A DNA stretch of 64,000 nucleotides from M3007 sp044226205 (GTDB lineage: Bacteria > Bacteroidota > Bacteroidia > Chitinophagales > Saprospiraceae): the NCBI GenBank assembly GCA_044226205.1, contig JBGAHL010000005.1, forward strand, positions 124,001 to 188,000. The letters are read 5' to 3'. The number at the start of each line of letters is the position of its first letter. The first letter of the stretch is position 1. A program made the translations under genes and the position numbers. Shown here piece after piece: positions 31,516 through 40,711 of the stretch. Below the pieces are notes generated by a model. The model was not told the DNA's origin. It was given only the letters and a program-made list of their open reading frames with translations, and made no database searches.

Positions 31516-34500
31516 TCAACGGATTAAAACCATTTTGCCAATGCCGTTTTTAAAATACCCGTCCACGGCTGTGTTGTCAAACAATTCGAAATCGCTGCCA
31601 TCGGCTTTTTTTGCAATGATCTGGTAGAAATACACCCCGTTGGCCAGCTGGTCGCCGTATGTATCCCTGCCGTCCCAGCAGAAGCTGCTCTGGTGCGTTC
31701 CTGCCCACATGGGGCCAAATTCCGCGCCCGAAATTTCCCTCACCACCTTGCCGCTTACCGTCATGATCCGCAGATTGAAATAGGCCGGCGGCTCCGCCCC
31801 GGTCATGGTGTACACGAAACAGGTCGAGTTCGAAAAGGGGTTGGGGTAATTCAGAATGTTGGACAGCGATGATTTCGTAATGACCTTAAAATTGACCGTG
31901 TATTGAAGGTTTCCCGCCTTGTTTCCGCTGGCATCTCTGCCGTTTACGCGCAACTGATACTGGCCATCAACGGTAAAAACAGGGCTCCATTCCAGCCTGG
32001 CCAGGTTTTTTTGTGGCAAATTGGCGGTGCCTGCCGGGAAAAACAGGAACCCCGGCCCGCCGGGATCGAGTGCGGTCGTCGTACCGTCGGGATACAACAG
32101 CGACAATTGAAACGCCGCGGTATCCTGCAAGGCCAGGAACGGATTTTCGTCTTTCAGGGTCATGACAATCCTCGGCTCCGGCGAAACCAGATCGCCGTCG
32201 AGGATATGAATCCCGTCAAAAGTGACGTCCAGAAACGGATTGCGCTGATCGCGTTCAACGTAGAACTGCTGCACCGCGACGTTGTTGAAATGAAACAGTT
32301 CGGCTTGTCCGGGCGTTGGGTTGACGTCGATCAACAACCTTTGGGCGCCGCTCAGCCCTCTCGTATCGTAGGATAAATCGAGATCCAATGTGTCGCCCGC
32401 TGCCAGTGGCGGGTATTTTTGAGTCAATACGGGCCCGCTACCTTGTTCATTTTCAAAGCGATAACGCACCAGCAAACTGTCAAACGGACTGTCGGAAGCG
32501 TTTTTGAATGCCGTTTTCAGGCGCAGCAAATCGCCCTCCTGCAAGGTGTCGCGGTAAAAAGTGTACACGGACGCGGGGTCGAGCCCGCCTTCGGGCACGG
32601 CGACAAACTGAATTCTGAGGTATTGTAGTTGCGTTGCAGTTCGCAAAAGCGTGTCGGAGGCATCGTACCGCAGGCGAATTTGCGAAAATTTCAGGGCGGA
32701 AATGCCCGACAGGTCGGCGTCTTGCCCAAAAGCCAGTTTAGCCAGCAAGGTGTCCGGAAGTTCCGGCCGTACGCCCAGCACCGACAAGGTAGCCTGGTCG
32801 GAAGCGTCGTCGGCCGCGGCTGTATTCCAGTACAAAGAGTCCCATTGGAGGGCAGGGCCGAGCGGCGGGCTTTCAAAATAACCCTGGGCCCATTTTGCCG
32901 TAAAATTGCGGCGGATCAGGGCCGCTGAATCCGGGTTGTACACGATCGTATCGATCGGAGTGAAAGCAGGGTCGTTTTTGCGGAAAATAAATCCGTAAGC
33001 AGGCGGCGCGGCGGCATATTGCGTCAGTTGTCTCGCTTTTTTAGCGCCCTGATTTTCAAACACCTGAAAAAGATTTTTCCCTGCGATGAGCGAATCGGCT
33101 GCCCAAAACCGCGGCGCATAGCCGATCGTATCCGTCGGTCGGTTGAATGCCAGCAGCCCCACGTAATACCCGTTGGGGATCTCGTTGTCGACAAACTGGA
33201 TGAGTGCCAGCCGTTCAAGGGTGTCGGCCGTATTGAACCAGTAATAAAATCTGGACGCGGTGCTGTCCGGGTTGTGCGGGCCGCCAGCCGGGTTGGGCGC
33301 CACGTGCCCCCCGTTGGGCTCCTGCAGCATGAGCAACACACCGCGCTGAATCCCTTCCTGATTCCAGCCAAAATCGCCTGTACTTCCCTCGTAATGAATA
33401 TTTTGCAAGCCAGGGTATCGATTCATGCCCCGCCAGGCGACATTGACGCTGACGAAGCCCGCATTGTCGGGAAACTCGAATCGACCGCTCAGGGAATCGA
33501 CCGAAAGATTGACCAGCCGATTGCTTTGCCACTGCCCTTTGTGCTGCTGGTTCCAGCCCGGACTGCTACCCGCCAGAACGGTAAACGAACGCGTGTGCCA
33601 CACCACCGCGCCGTTTACGAGGCTGTCACGGGCAATGCGCCAGTAGTACACCGTGCTGTCATTCAGGCTGCCCTGTGGCTGCCACTGCAACAGGCCGCCG
33701 CACTGTTCCAGGGTATAAAATTGCCTGCCCGGGCTGTCAAAACCCGCCGATGTATCCAGTTCGAAAAGGTAGCGCCGCACGGCAGGACTGCTGTTGAGCG
33801 TGGAAGCCAACAACTTGATTTGTTGGGTGCTGGCAATGCCGTAATCGAGTGGCCACAACGGCTGTACATCATCTGCGTAGAAATAAACCTCCGTTCCCGG
33901 CGCCCCTGATGCATCGGTGAGCGCGTTGTTCAGCTCGGCGCTGAAAGGCTGTTCTGCCACTGCATTTTCGGGGTCGAGCGTGAGAAAAAAACGGTTGATG
34001 CCTGCCTTGTCGGTCGCCGTGGAGAAATCATAGGCAAACGTTTGCCGCCATGCCGGGCCGGCCAGGGTGTCGGTCAGGCGATCCGTCAGGGTGTTGTCGG
34101 GGCGTCGTTGTTCGATTTTCAGGCCAAGCGGGGCGTCGGTATTTTCCCCAAGGTTGAGCACATCGAATTTCATGGTAAAAGCGCCAGATTCCAGGCTTAC
34201 CGGGTTGGGCTCGATGCTGAACGAGGCCGGGTCGAACGTAAAATCAGGCCCTTCCGGCGTGTTGAGCCGCACGGCCGGGTCGCCCTGCAAGAGGTTTTGG
34301 TGCAACATGGCGGTCAGCGCGTTGCTGTTGTTGGCGCCCAGCAACGAGCCGATGGTGTGTTGCATGATCCGGCCGGTGCCCGAATGGTAGTCGGGGCCGC
34401 CCAGCAATTCGTAGTACCGGCTGCCGTACTGGTGCAAGGCGTCGATTTCACTGAAATTGACCGAGGCAAACCACGCAATCGCGCCTTTTTCGGGCGCCAG

Positions 34501-36549
34501 CACGAATTGCTCGCCAAGTCCCTGCTGCGTGTTTGAACATTGCCCCGAAAAACAGCCCATGACCATCATCACCGGGTAGCGGCCTGCATTCTGGTACACG
34601 TCGGGGGTGCCAATGTCGAAATCGATGGCGTTGGACGAGGAGTGCCCGAAGATCATCCACAAAGCGACGCCGTCGTTTACAGTGCCCAGTATTTTTTCGT
34701 AGGCAGACTGCTGCACCGGGTCGGTGGAGGTTTTGTAAAAGGTGGTTACCTCGGCGCCGAGCCGCCCGTTGGCCAGCGTGCCGGCCATTTGTTGCGTAAA
34801 ATCCTTGATCGTCGCCGATTCGCTGAGCAAGCCGCCGCTCAGGTGAAGCGCTTTTTTAAAGCGTTGTTTACCGGCGATGGTTTGCGGTGCTGTCTGTAAT
34901 TGTTGCTCGTGCTCGATCACCTTGTCGAGGTAATGGCGGATTTCCACCGGACGCGTCACGGCGATACGCCCGACCGGAAAAATCGGTTCCGAAACCTCCG
35001 AACCCTGCATGACGAACAACATATCCGCCCCCGGCGCGCCGAAAGTGGGCACGAAAAACAGCGAATCCGCCAGCGCCGTTTGCACGGCGGGGTCGCGGAA
35101 AAGGCTGTAATCCAGCCCTTTGCCAATGATGAACAGGTATTCTGGATTGCTCCAGTGTTTTTTGATGTAATGGCAAAAATTGCGCACGGCAATCGGATGG
35201 TAGCGCACGCCGTAGCCGAACTGCTCGTACAACTGGCTGACGTCCACCACCGTCGTTTTAAAATTTCCGCCGGCCGGGCTCTCCCGATACGCCGCGTATT
35301 CGGCAACGTGGTTGGCGCCGCCGGACACAGGGTCGGCGTACAATGCGGGATTGCTCAAAATGACAAACTCCGCATCATCGGGCCGGAAGTCGTGAAACTG
35401 AACGCTCTCGATTTCCGACACGGTTTTTACCCCGTCCACGGGATTGACCAAAAGAAAACGCCGCGCAGGGTGACTGTCGGCCGGCAGTTTGGCTTTTGCG
35501 AGATTGCCCGCGGTCGTGGTCACGAGGCGGGTCGAATTGGTGAGATCGTACAGGACGGGCGCGCCGGCATTCAGGTTAAATGCCTGAATTTCAAGGTATT
35601 TCGAGTTGCTCGACGAGTCCAGTTCAAAAAAGGCGGATGCTGCGTTTTCGAAGGCGAACTGGCGGGAATAACGAATACTGCCGCCGCTCACCACATGTCG
35701 GTCGGAGCCGCCCAGGGCTGTTTCCACCTCGATACGCGAGGTGCCGGTGAGCAGGCTGTTGGGCGCCTTGAAAGTGTGTTCCACTACCTTCCAGCCTGTA
35801 AATTGATCGGTGAAAAACAGGGAGTCGTTGACCGAAACCTTTTGTTCGTGATCGCCCAGATCGCAGGCGTAACGAATCCTGACCCGTGCAGGCGGGCCGG
35901 CCGCGTACAGTTTTTTGATCGGGAGCGGCACGGTGGTTTTCAGGTTCAAGGCGCGCCCGAACCCTTCTCCGTTAAACCATGAAAAAGTGATTTCTTCCGT
36001 GATCCTGCGTTTCAGGTGGCGCTGGAAGTAGGCGATCTGCGCCTCCGACCAGCACCAGGGTTCTTTGGGCGGCAGGTTGGTCAGGTCGTTGTTTAAAACG
36101 GAAAAACGCAAGGGCGGCACACTGGCATCCCAGCCGAGGTAATACGTGCAGGTGTCGTTAAACAGACTGATTTGTGGACTCAGGTTCTGCTCTTCGGGTT
36201 GTTCGAAAAGAAAACGATCGACCTCGTCGCGGTTTTTTTCTCCGTAAAATTCAAAAAAATCCCCCGGGGCAAAAAGGCCGTCCGTACTCGAAAAAATAGC
36301 GACCTGAAGGCCATAGGCATACAGGCGGAACTGATCCCCCGGCACCTGATCCAGCGGGAAGCCTGCATCTGCAAGTGTTTGATAATTAACACGATAAATA
36401 CCGTCCTCTGCTACTTTTATTTTAAAATAGTTTTTTGAAAAATCGATCCATTCGTTGCCGTAAAGCGTATCCTGACCGTTCCACATCTGTGCGGAAACGG
36501 AGGCTGGCAAAACACAAAATAGAAGCAGAAAACAGGACAGAGACCGCAT
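31516..36549 (-). CDS. C25-family cysteine peptidase, PorU2-like type IX secretion protein
   Basis: 1677 aa from the ATG at 36549, where a signal peptide (MRSLSCFLLLF...SVSAQ) begins; the frame is open for 107 more codons upstream. The gingipain-type domain has catalytic His636 in IFGHSSSNAID and Cys666 in MGCFSGQ, with upstream IIGKGLDYS and FPVGRIAV segments. The large C-terminal region is beta-rich, with an interaction-type repeat region (about 850-1550), and ends in a 100-residue sorting-like domain starting LNYPNPFSNST. PorU proteins are the sortase of type IX secretion; the great length points to the PorU2 variety. A -7 element lies 23 nt upstream. Confidence 0.85.
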   Translation of the reverse strand: MRSLSCFLLLFCVLPASVSAQMWNGQDTLYGNEWIDFSKNYFKIKVAEDGIYRVNYQTLADAGFPLDQVPGDQFRLYAYGLQVAIFSSTDGLFAPGDFFEFYGEKNRDEVDRFLFEQPEEQNLSPQISLFNDTCTYYLGWDASVPPLRFSVLNNDLTNLPPKEPWCWSEAQIAYFQRHLKRRITEEITFSWFNGEGFGRALNLKTTVPLPIKKLYAAGPPARVRIRYACDLGDHEQKVSVNDSLFFTDQFTGWKVVEHTFKAPNSLLTGTSRIEVETALGGSDRHVVSGGSIRYSRQFAFENAASAFFELDSSSNSKYLEIQAFNLNAGAPVLYDLTNSTRLVTTTAGNLAKAKLPADSHPARRFLLVNPVDGVKTVSEIESVQFHDFRPDDAEFVILSNPALYADPVSGGANHVAEYAAYRESPAGGNFKTTVVDVSQLYEQFGYGVRYHPIAVRNFCHYIKKHWSNPEYLFIIGKGLDYSLFRDPAVQTALADSLFFVPTFGAPGADMLFVMQGSEVSEPIFPVGRIAVTRPVEIRHYLDKVIEHEQQLQTAPQTIAGKQRFKKALHLSGGLLSESATIKDFTQQMAGTLANGRLGAEVTTFYKTSTDPVQQSAYEKILGTVNDGVALWMIFGHSSSNAIDFDIGTPDVYQNAGRYPVMMVMGCFSGQCSNTQQGLGEQFVLAPEKGAIAWFASVNFSEIDALHQYGSRYYELLGGPDYHSGTGRIMQHTIGSLLGANNSNALTAMLHQNLLQGDPAVRLNTPEGPDFTFDPASFSIEPNPVSLESGAFTMKFDVLNLGENTDAPLGLKIEQRRPDNTLTDRLTDTLAGPAWRQTFAYDFSTATDKAGINRFFLTLDPENAVAEQPFSAELNNALTDASGAPGTEVYFYADDVQPLWPLDYGIASTQQIKLLASTLNSSPAVRRYLFELDTSAGFDSPGRQFYTLEQCGGLLQWQPQGSLNDSTVYYWRIARDSLVNGAVVWHTRSFTVLAGSSPGWNQQHKGQWQSNRLVNLSVDSLSGRFEFPDNAGFVSVNVAWRGMNRYPGLQNIHYEGSTGDFGWNQEGIQRGVLLMLQEPNGGHVAPNPAGGPHNPDSTASRFYYWFNTADTLERLALIQFVDNEIPNGYYVGLLAFNRPTDTIGYAPRFWAADSLIAGKNLFQVFENQGAKKARQLTQYAAAPPAYGFIFRKNDPAFTPIDTIVYNPDSAALIRRNFTAKWAQGYFESPPLGPALQWDSLYWNTAAADDASDQATLSVLGVRPELPDTLLAKLAFGQDADLSGISALKFSQIRLRYDASDTLLRTATQLQYLRIQFVAVPEGGLDPASVYTFYRDTLQEGDLLRLKTAFKNASDSPFDSLLVRYRFENEQGSGPVLTQKYPPLAAGDTLDLDLSYDTRGLSGAQRLLIDVNPTPGQAELFHFNNVAVQQFYVERDQRNPFLDVTFDGIHILDGDLVSPEPRIVMTLKDENPFLALQDTAAFQLSLLYPDGTTTALDPGGPGFLFFPAGTANLPQKNLARLEWSPVFTVDGQYQLRVNGRDASGNKAGNLQYTVNFKVITKSSLSNILNYPNPFSNSTCFVYTMTGAEPPAYFNLRIMTVSGKVVREISGAEFGPMWAGTHQSSFCWDGRDTYGDQLANGVYFYQIIAKKADGSDFELFDNTAVDGYFKNGIGKMVLIR

Positions 36550-36572
36550 GGTGGAACGAGCCAATTTTTGGA

Positions 36573-36580
36573 CAAAAATA
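36573..36580 (-). promoter_or_regulatory. Candidate -7 element of the C25 peptidase gene
   Basis: TATTTTTG on the minus strand matches TAnnTTTG, leaving a 23-nt leader. On the plus strand a near match, TATTTTTC (36597-36604), precedes the divergent gene by only 4 nt. Confidence 0.4.
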
Positions 36581-36608
36581 TCAAATCCGCGCTGCGTATT
36601 TTTCGCCC

Positions 36609-37685
36609 ATGCTGTCGCGACAGGAATGGATGCACCGTTGCAATGCCGCGCTCGACTGGCTGATTCGCAGTATCGAAGCGACGGGGGATCGAGGCTCGGC
36701 CCATCATTTCTCCCCTTTTTGGGGTTGGGCGCCGGCCTACCCCGAGACCAGCGGTTACCTGATCGAAACCCTGCTGCGCTTCGACGCGGTTTTTCCCGAA
36801 AAACAACTCCGCGAGCATGCTTTGCGGCTGGCTCGTTGGCTGCCCGAGATTCAACTGAAAAACGGCGCATTCCCCGGCGGCAAACTGGGGCGCCCCTCCC
36901 CTGCTCCCAGCGTTTTCAATACCAGTCAGATTTTATTCGGGTTAAGCGCCTGTTTGCCCCTTGAAATGCATCCCGAGGTCCTCGAATCATCCATCCGACG
37001 CGCGCTGGTTTGGTTGCTCGAACAGCTCGACGCGGATGGCGCCTGGCGAAAAGCCGCTTATGTCGAGGGCTTTACGCCGAGTTATTACACCCGGGCAGTC
37101 TGGGCTGTTTTGTTAGCCGGTAATTCTATTCAAGACCTTGAAATAAAAGGTTTTATGCGCGAGGCGCTTGGATTTTACGCCCGGCGTTTTTTGCCCAACG
37201 GCGCCGTACAGGCTTGGGGTTTTCGCCCCGGCGAGCCGGCATTTACCCACACCATCGCTTACACGCTGGAAGGATTTTTGGAAAGCGCCCTGATTTTGCA
37301 GGATTCGCAGGTGAGCGAGCAGGTGCTGCACTCGGCGAAGACCTTGTACCGTCAAGTTCAGCATGAGGGCGGACGTGTGGCGGGGCGCTACGACGAGCAG
37401 TGGCGGGGCGATTATTCCTTCGTCTGCGTCACCGGCCTTGCCCAGTTGTCGGTGTTGTACACCCGTCTGGCACAGGAAGCGCAAGTGCCTGAATTCGAGC
37501 AATTTGCAAACGATTTATTGCAAAAAGCCCTCGATGCGCAATATCTGGGTGGAATAAAAGGCGCGTATGGCGCTTTGCCGGGGTCGCGGCCTTTTTGGGG
37601 GCCGTACCTGAGGTTTCGTTATCCCAACTGGGCCGCCAAATTTTTTCTGGATGCTATGTGGATGCGCCGTCCAGCGCTTTTTTGA
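36609..37685 (+). CDS. Predicted alpha/alpha-toroid (glycan-related?) protein
   Basis: 358 aa from the ATG at 36609; the longer frame overlaps the divergent peptidase start. No signal peptide. Helical repeats with aromatic patches (HFSPFWGWAPAYPETSGYLIETLL, GAWRKAAYVEGFTPSYYTRAVW, GRYDEQWRGDYSFVCVTGLAQL; each piece quoted in part) suggest an (alpha/alpha)6 barrel as in unsaturated glycan hydrolases, epimerases or cyclases. Such proteins often accompany polysaccharide clusters, but no catalytic residues can be assigned. It overlaps the photolyase gene by 32 bp tail to tail. Confidence 0.65.
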   Translation: MLSRQEWMHRCNAALDWLIRSIEATGDRGSAHHFSPFWGWAPAYPETSGYLIETLLRFDAVFPEKQLREHALRLARWLPEIQLKNGAFPGGKLGRPSPAPSVFNTSQILFGLSACLPLEMHPEVLESSIRRALVWLLEQLDADGAWRKAAYVEGFTPSYYTRAVWAVLLAGNSIQDLEIKGFMREALGFYARRFLPNGAVQAWGFRPGEPAFTHTIAYTLEGFLESALILQDSQVSEQVLHSAKTLYRQVQHEGGRVAGRYDEQWRGDYSFVCVTGLAQLSVLYTRLAQEAQVPEFEQFANDLLQKALDAQYLGGIKGAYGALPGSRPFWGPYLRFRYPNWAAKFFLDAMWMRRPALF

Positions 37686-39003
37686 ACACTTCGAGGCAAC
37701 GAACGCGGGCAAAAGCATGATCAACAACGGGCTTCGGGTAAGCCGGGGTGCCAAATTCGGGTACCCAGCGCCTGATGTAACGCCCTTCGGGATCGAATTT
37801 TTTGGCCTGTTCCAGCGGGTTGAACACCCGGAAATACGGCGCTGCATCGGTGCCGCAGCCGGCGGCCCATTGCCAGCCGCCGGAATTGCTGGCCAGGTCG
37901 AAATCTAGGAGTTTTTGGGCAAAATAGGCCTCGCCCATTTGCCAGTTGATGAGCAGGTGTTTGGTCAGAAAACTCGCCACCACCATACGCACGCGGTTGT
38001 GCATGTAACCCGTCGCGTTCAGCTGGCGCATGCCCGCATCGACGAGCGGATAGCCGGTGCGCCCTTCGCACCATTTTTGGAAATCATCGGGCGCATTGCG
38101 CCAGGGAATCCGCGCATACTGCGCCTTGAAAGGCCCGTCGACGACGTGCGGAAAATGCGCCAGAATCTGGCTGTAAAAGTCGCGCCAGATGAGTTCGTTC
38201 AGGTAAGTGTCGTTGAGCGCGCGCGCCGCACGTGCTTTTTCACGGATGCTGATCGTACCGAAGCGGAAGTGGATGCCGAGTTTCGAGGTGCCGTTGTCCA
38301 GCGCAGGCAGGTCGCGCGTTTTGTCGTACTGGCGAATCACCCCGCGTGGCACGGAATCGGGCGGAAATGGCGTTGCAGACGCGACAAAACCCATTTCTTC
38401 AAGCGTCGGAACGGGCAAAGGGGGGCTTTTGAAAAAAGCGGAAAAGTATGGTTCGGTCGGCCAGGATTTCAGGTAAAAAGACAAGGGGCCCTCATCTGTT
38501 TGCTCAACCCTGCTGTCGAGTTTGGCCAGCCATTTGCGGCTGTACGGCGTGAAAACCGTGTAGGGTTTGCCGTCGTCTTTCAGCACCTCGCCGGCTTCGA
38601 AAATTACGTGGTCTTTGAAGGTGTGAAACGGCGCCTTGCGTTCGGCCAGCAAGGCAGCGACGGCCTGATCGCGCTTCAAGGCGTAGGGTTCGTAGTCGCG
38701 GTTGGTGAATACGGCGGCGATTTCGAATTCATTCAGCAGTTGTTGCCAGATTTCCGCGGGCCGGCCATAGCGCACGAGCATCGAGGCGCCCATATCGGCC
38801 AGTTTTTTTTGCAAGCCATTGATTTGCTGATGAATAAAAGTCACCCTGGCATCATCGCGGTCGCTCAGATCGTCGAGTATTTCCCGGTCAAAAATAAACA
38901 GGGGCAAAACCGGGTACGGCGACCGAAGGGCGTGATACAAAGCGGCGTTGTCGTGCAAACGCAGGTCGCGGCGCAACCAGCAAACGGCGATTTTCTGTTT
39001 CAT
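37654..39003 (-). CDS. phr: Deoxyribodipyrimidine photolyase, class I CPD type
   Basis: 449 aa. The antenna domain starts VCWLRRDLRLHDN. The FAD-binding domain has LNELIWRDFYSQIL, GRTGYPLVDAGMRQLNATGY, HNRVRMVVASFLTKHL and the WQMGEAYFAQKLLDFDLASN segment with the Asn-Gly-Gly-Trp-Gln-Trp stretch typical of class I photolyases. It splits cyclobutane pyrimidine dimers using blue light. It is the second photolyase/cryptochrome family protein in about 9 kb. Confidence 0.94.
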   Translation of the reverse strand: MKQKIAVCWLRRDLRLHDNAALYHALRSPYPVLPLFIFDREILDDLSDRDDARVTFIHQQINGLQKKLADMGASMLVRYGRPAEIWQQLLNEFEIAAVFTNRDYEPYALKRDQAVAALLAERKAPFHTFKDHVIFEAGEVLKDDGKPYTVFTPYSRKWLAKLDSRVEQTDEGPLSFYLKSWPTEPYFSAFFKSPPLPVPTLEEMGFVASATPFPPDSVPRGVIRQYDKTRDLPALDNGTSKLGIHFRFGTISIREKARAARALNDTYLNELIWRDFYSQILAHFPHVVDGPFKAQYARIPWRNAPDDFQKWCEGRTGYPLVDAGMRQLNATGYMHNRVRMVVASFLTKHLLINWQMGEAYFAQKLLDFDLASNSGGWQWAAGCGTDAAPYFRVFNPLEQAKKFDPEGRYIRRWVPEFGTPAYPKPVVDHAFARVRCLEVFKKALDGAST

Positions 39004-39051
39004 CGTGCGGTAAAAAGCCTCAAAACAAGGAGAAACAGATTTGGTTGCAGA

Positions 39052-39342
39052 CTAGCGGATCACCACATCCTTGACGTACTCTTCCCCCATTTCTTCGTTG
39101 AGCAGGTGTTTAATTCTGTCGCGGGCGAAAAGCAATTCCTGTTTGAGCGGCGCGGAAAGAATGGTCAGGTAAAGGACGTTTTTTCGCACGGTGATACTGG
39201 ACGTGTAGGTCGAAATGGTTTTGCCCATGACCTTTTCCCAGGCAGATTTCAGCCGGGTTTCGTCGAGCCCGGACTTCAACTGCATTTCCCGCAGCATGTC
39301 CTGCAAAGCCTCTTTCAGGGTGATGTCGTTCTTCTTGCGCAT
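39052..39342 (-). CDS. DUF721 (DciA-like) protein
   Basis: 96 aa. MRKKNDITLKEALQDML, W-x-KVMG (WEKVMGKTISTYT) and a beta-rich segment LYLTILSAPLKQELLFARD match DUF721, whose DciA members load the replicative helicase. It lies 9 nt after the MFS exporter gene, so the pair may be co-transcribed. Assignment to replication is by family only. Confidence 0.82.
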   Translation of the reverse strand: MRKKNDITLKEALQDMLREMQLKSGLDETRLKSAWEKVMGKTISTYTSSITVRKNVLYLTILSAPLKQELLFARDRIKHLLNEEMGEEYVKDVVIR

Positions 39343-39351
39343 GACGTGGCG

Positions 39352-40581
39352 TCAGGTCCTTTTTCTCAGGGAAAGGTACACGATCCAGCCCAAAACAAGG
39401 GTAAAACCCGAGGTCAGAATAGGCAGAGAACCATTAATACTGTTGAGGTAACCGGCGATGACCGGCGGAATCATTTGCCCGACGGAAACCATACTTTGGT
39501 TGATCCCCAAAACTTCTCCCTGTTCCTGTTTTTGCGCAAAGCTGCTCACCACGGTGGTCAGATTTGGGGAAGAAAGGCCTTGAAAAAGCGCTATAAACGG
39601 GTTGATCAGCAAAATTTGCCAAAGATTTTGCGCCAAAAGAATGGAAGGCATGGTAATGGCCAGCAAAATCAGGGAATAGCGCAAAACAGTCGTCGATGCT
39701 ACTTTTTGTGAAAGCTTGCGCACCACAATAGCCTGGGTAATGACCAGCCAAATGCCGATCCAGCCGAAAATCAAGCCGATCTCCTTTTCTTTCATGCCAA
39801 AGCGCTGCAACAAATACACCGAGAAAAACTGCGTGAAAAATGAAAAACCCAGCGAAAAAAGCAGCGAAACCGTAAAAATGCCTTTAAGATTGGGCGATGT
39901 GAAAGCGCGCCGGACATTCAAAAGGCCTGTGAAAAAACTCACGCTGGACTGACGGGGATGCAGGTTGGTTTCAGGGAAATTTTTGAGCAACAAAAGGATG
40001 TTCAAAGCCGTAAGACCGGCCGTGAACCAAAACGGCGTCGCATGATTGAACCACGACGAGATATTGCTGTCGGCAAGAATACCGCCGATTGCCGGGCCCA
40101 GAATAAAACCCAGCCCGAAAGCCATGCCGATAAAGCCGAAATAACGCGGCCGCAACTCCTGCTTGTCACTGGTGATATCCGAGATGGCCGAGTAAATGAT
40201 GCTCACATTACCGCCGGTAAAACCCGGCAAAGCGCGACTGATGAACAACAAAAGCAGGTCTTTTCGCAAAATAGCCAACCCGAACAGCAAATAACCGACC
40301 AGCGTGCCGATCAGGGAAATCAGCAGCATGGGTCGGCGCCCGTAGCGGTCCGACAAGGCGCCGAGCGCCGGCGCGCCGAAAAACTGCATGAACGGGTAAA
40401 TGGCAATAAGATAGCCGTACAAAATGGAGCGCTGCGCCTGACTGGTATCCGCAGCCAAAATGCTGGTTTCTGGCGATAAAAACAGCGCGGGTAAAACAGG
40501 AATGATAATCCCGATACCCAACATATCCAGAAAAATGGTCAGGAAAATGGGCAGCAGCGGGGTCTTGGAAGATTCGGACAT
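39352..40581 (-). CDS. MFS transporter (TetA-like drug exporter type)
   Basis: 409 aa from the ATG at 40581. About twelve hydrophobic helices. It begins with LLPIFLTIFLDMLGIGIIIPVLPALF and has the loop 2-3 motif GALSDRYGRRPMLLIS typical of 12-helix proton antiporters such as TetA and other drug exporters. The substrate is unknown. The DUF721 gene follows 9 nt downstream. Confidence 0.87.
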   Translation of the reverse strand: MSESSKTPLLPIFLTIFLDMLGIGIIIPVLPALFLSPETSILAADTSQAQRSILYGYLIAIYPFMQFFGAPALGALSDRYGRRPMLLISLIGTLVGYLLFGLAILRKDLLLLFISRALPGFTGGNVSIIYSAISDITSDKQELRPRYFGFIGMAFGLGFILGPAIGGILADSNISSWFNHATPFWFTAGLTALNILLLLKNFPETNLHPRQSSVSFFTGLLNVRRAFTSPNLKGIFTVSLLFSLGFSFFTQFFSVYLLQRFGMKEKEIGLIFGWIGIWLVITQAIVVRKLSQKVASTTVLRYSLILLAITMPSILLAQNLWQILLINPFIALFQGLSSPNLTTVVSSFAQKQEQGEVLGINQSMVSVGQMIPPVIAGYLNSINGSLPILTSGFTLVLGWIVYLSLRKRT

Positions 40582-40671
40582 GATGGCACTCCGTTTGCAG
40601 ACGAGCAATTGTAGGCCCGAAAGATAGGTTGGGTATATTTGCGCAAGGCAAGTATCTGTGGTGATTCACTT

Positions 40672-40704
40672 TTTGTTTGAAACAATCCTGAAAGGGTAAT
40701 TTTG
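40672..40704 (+). promoter_or_regulatory. Promoter of the uridine phosphorylase family gene
   Basis: TTTG at 40676-40679 (or 40672-40675), a 17- or 21-nt spacer and TAATTTTG at 40697-40704 fit the Bacteroidota consensus. The ATG is only 7 nt after the -7 element, so the mRNA would be nearly leaderless. A second exact -7 word, TATATTTG, lies at 40634-40641. Confidence 0.55.
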
Positions 40705-40711
40705 GCTGAGT

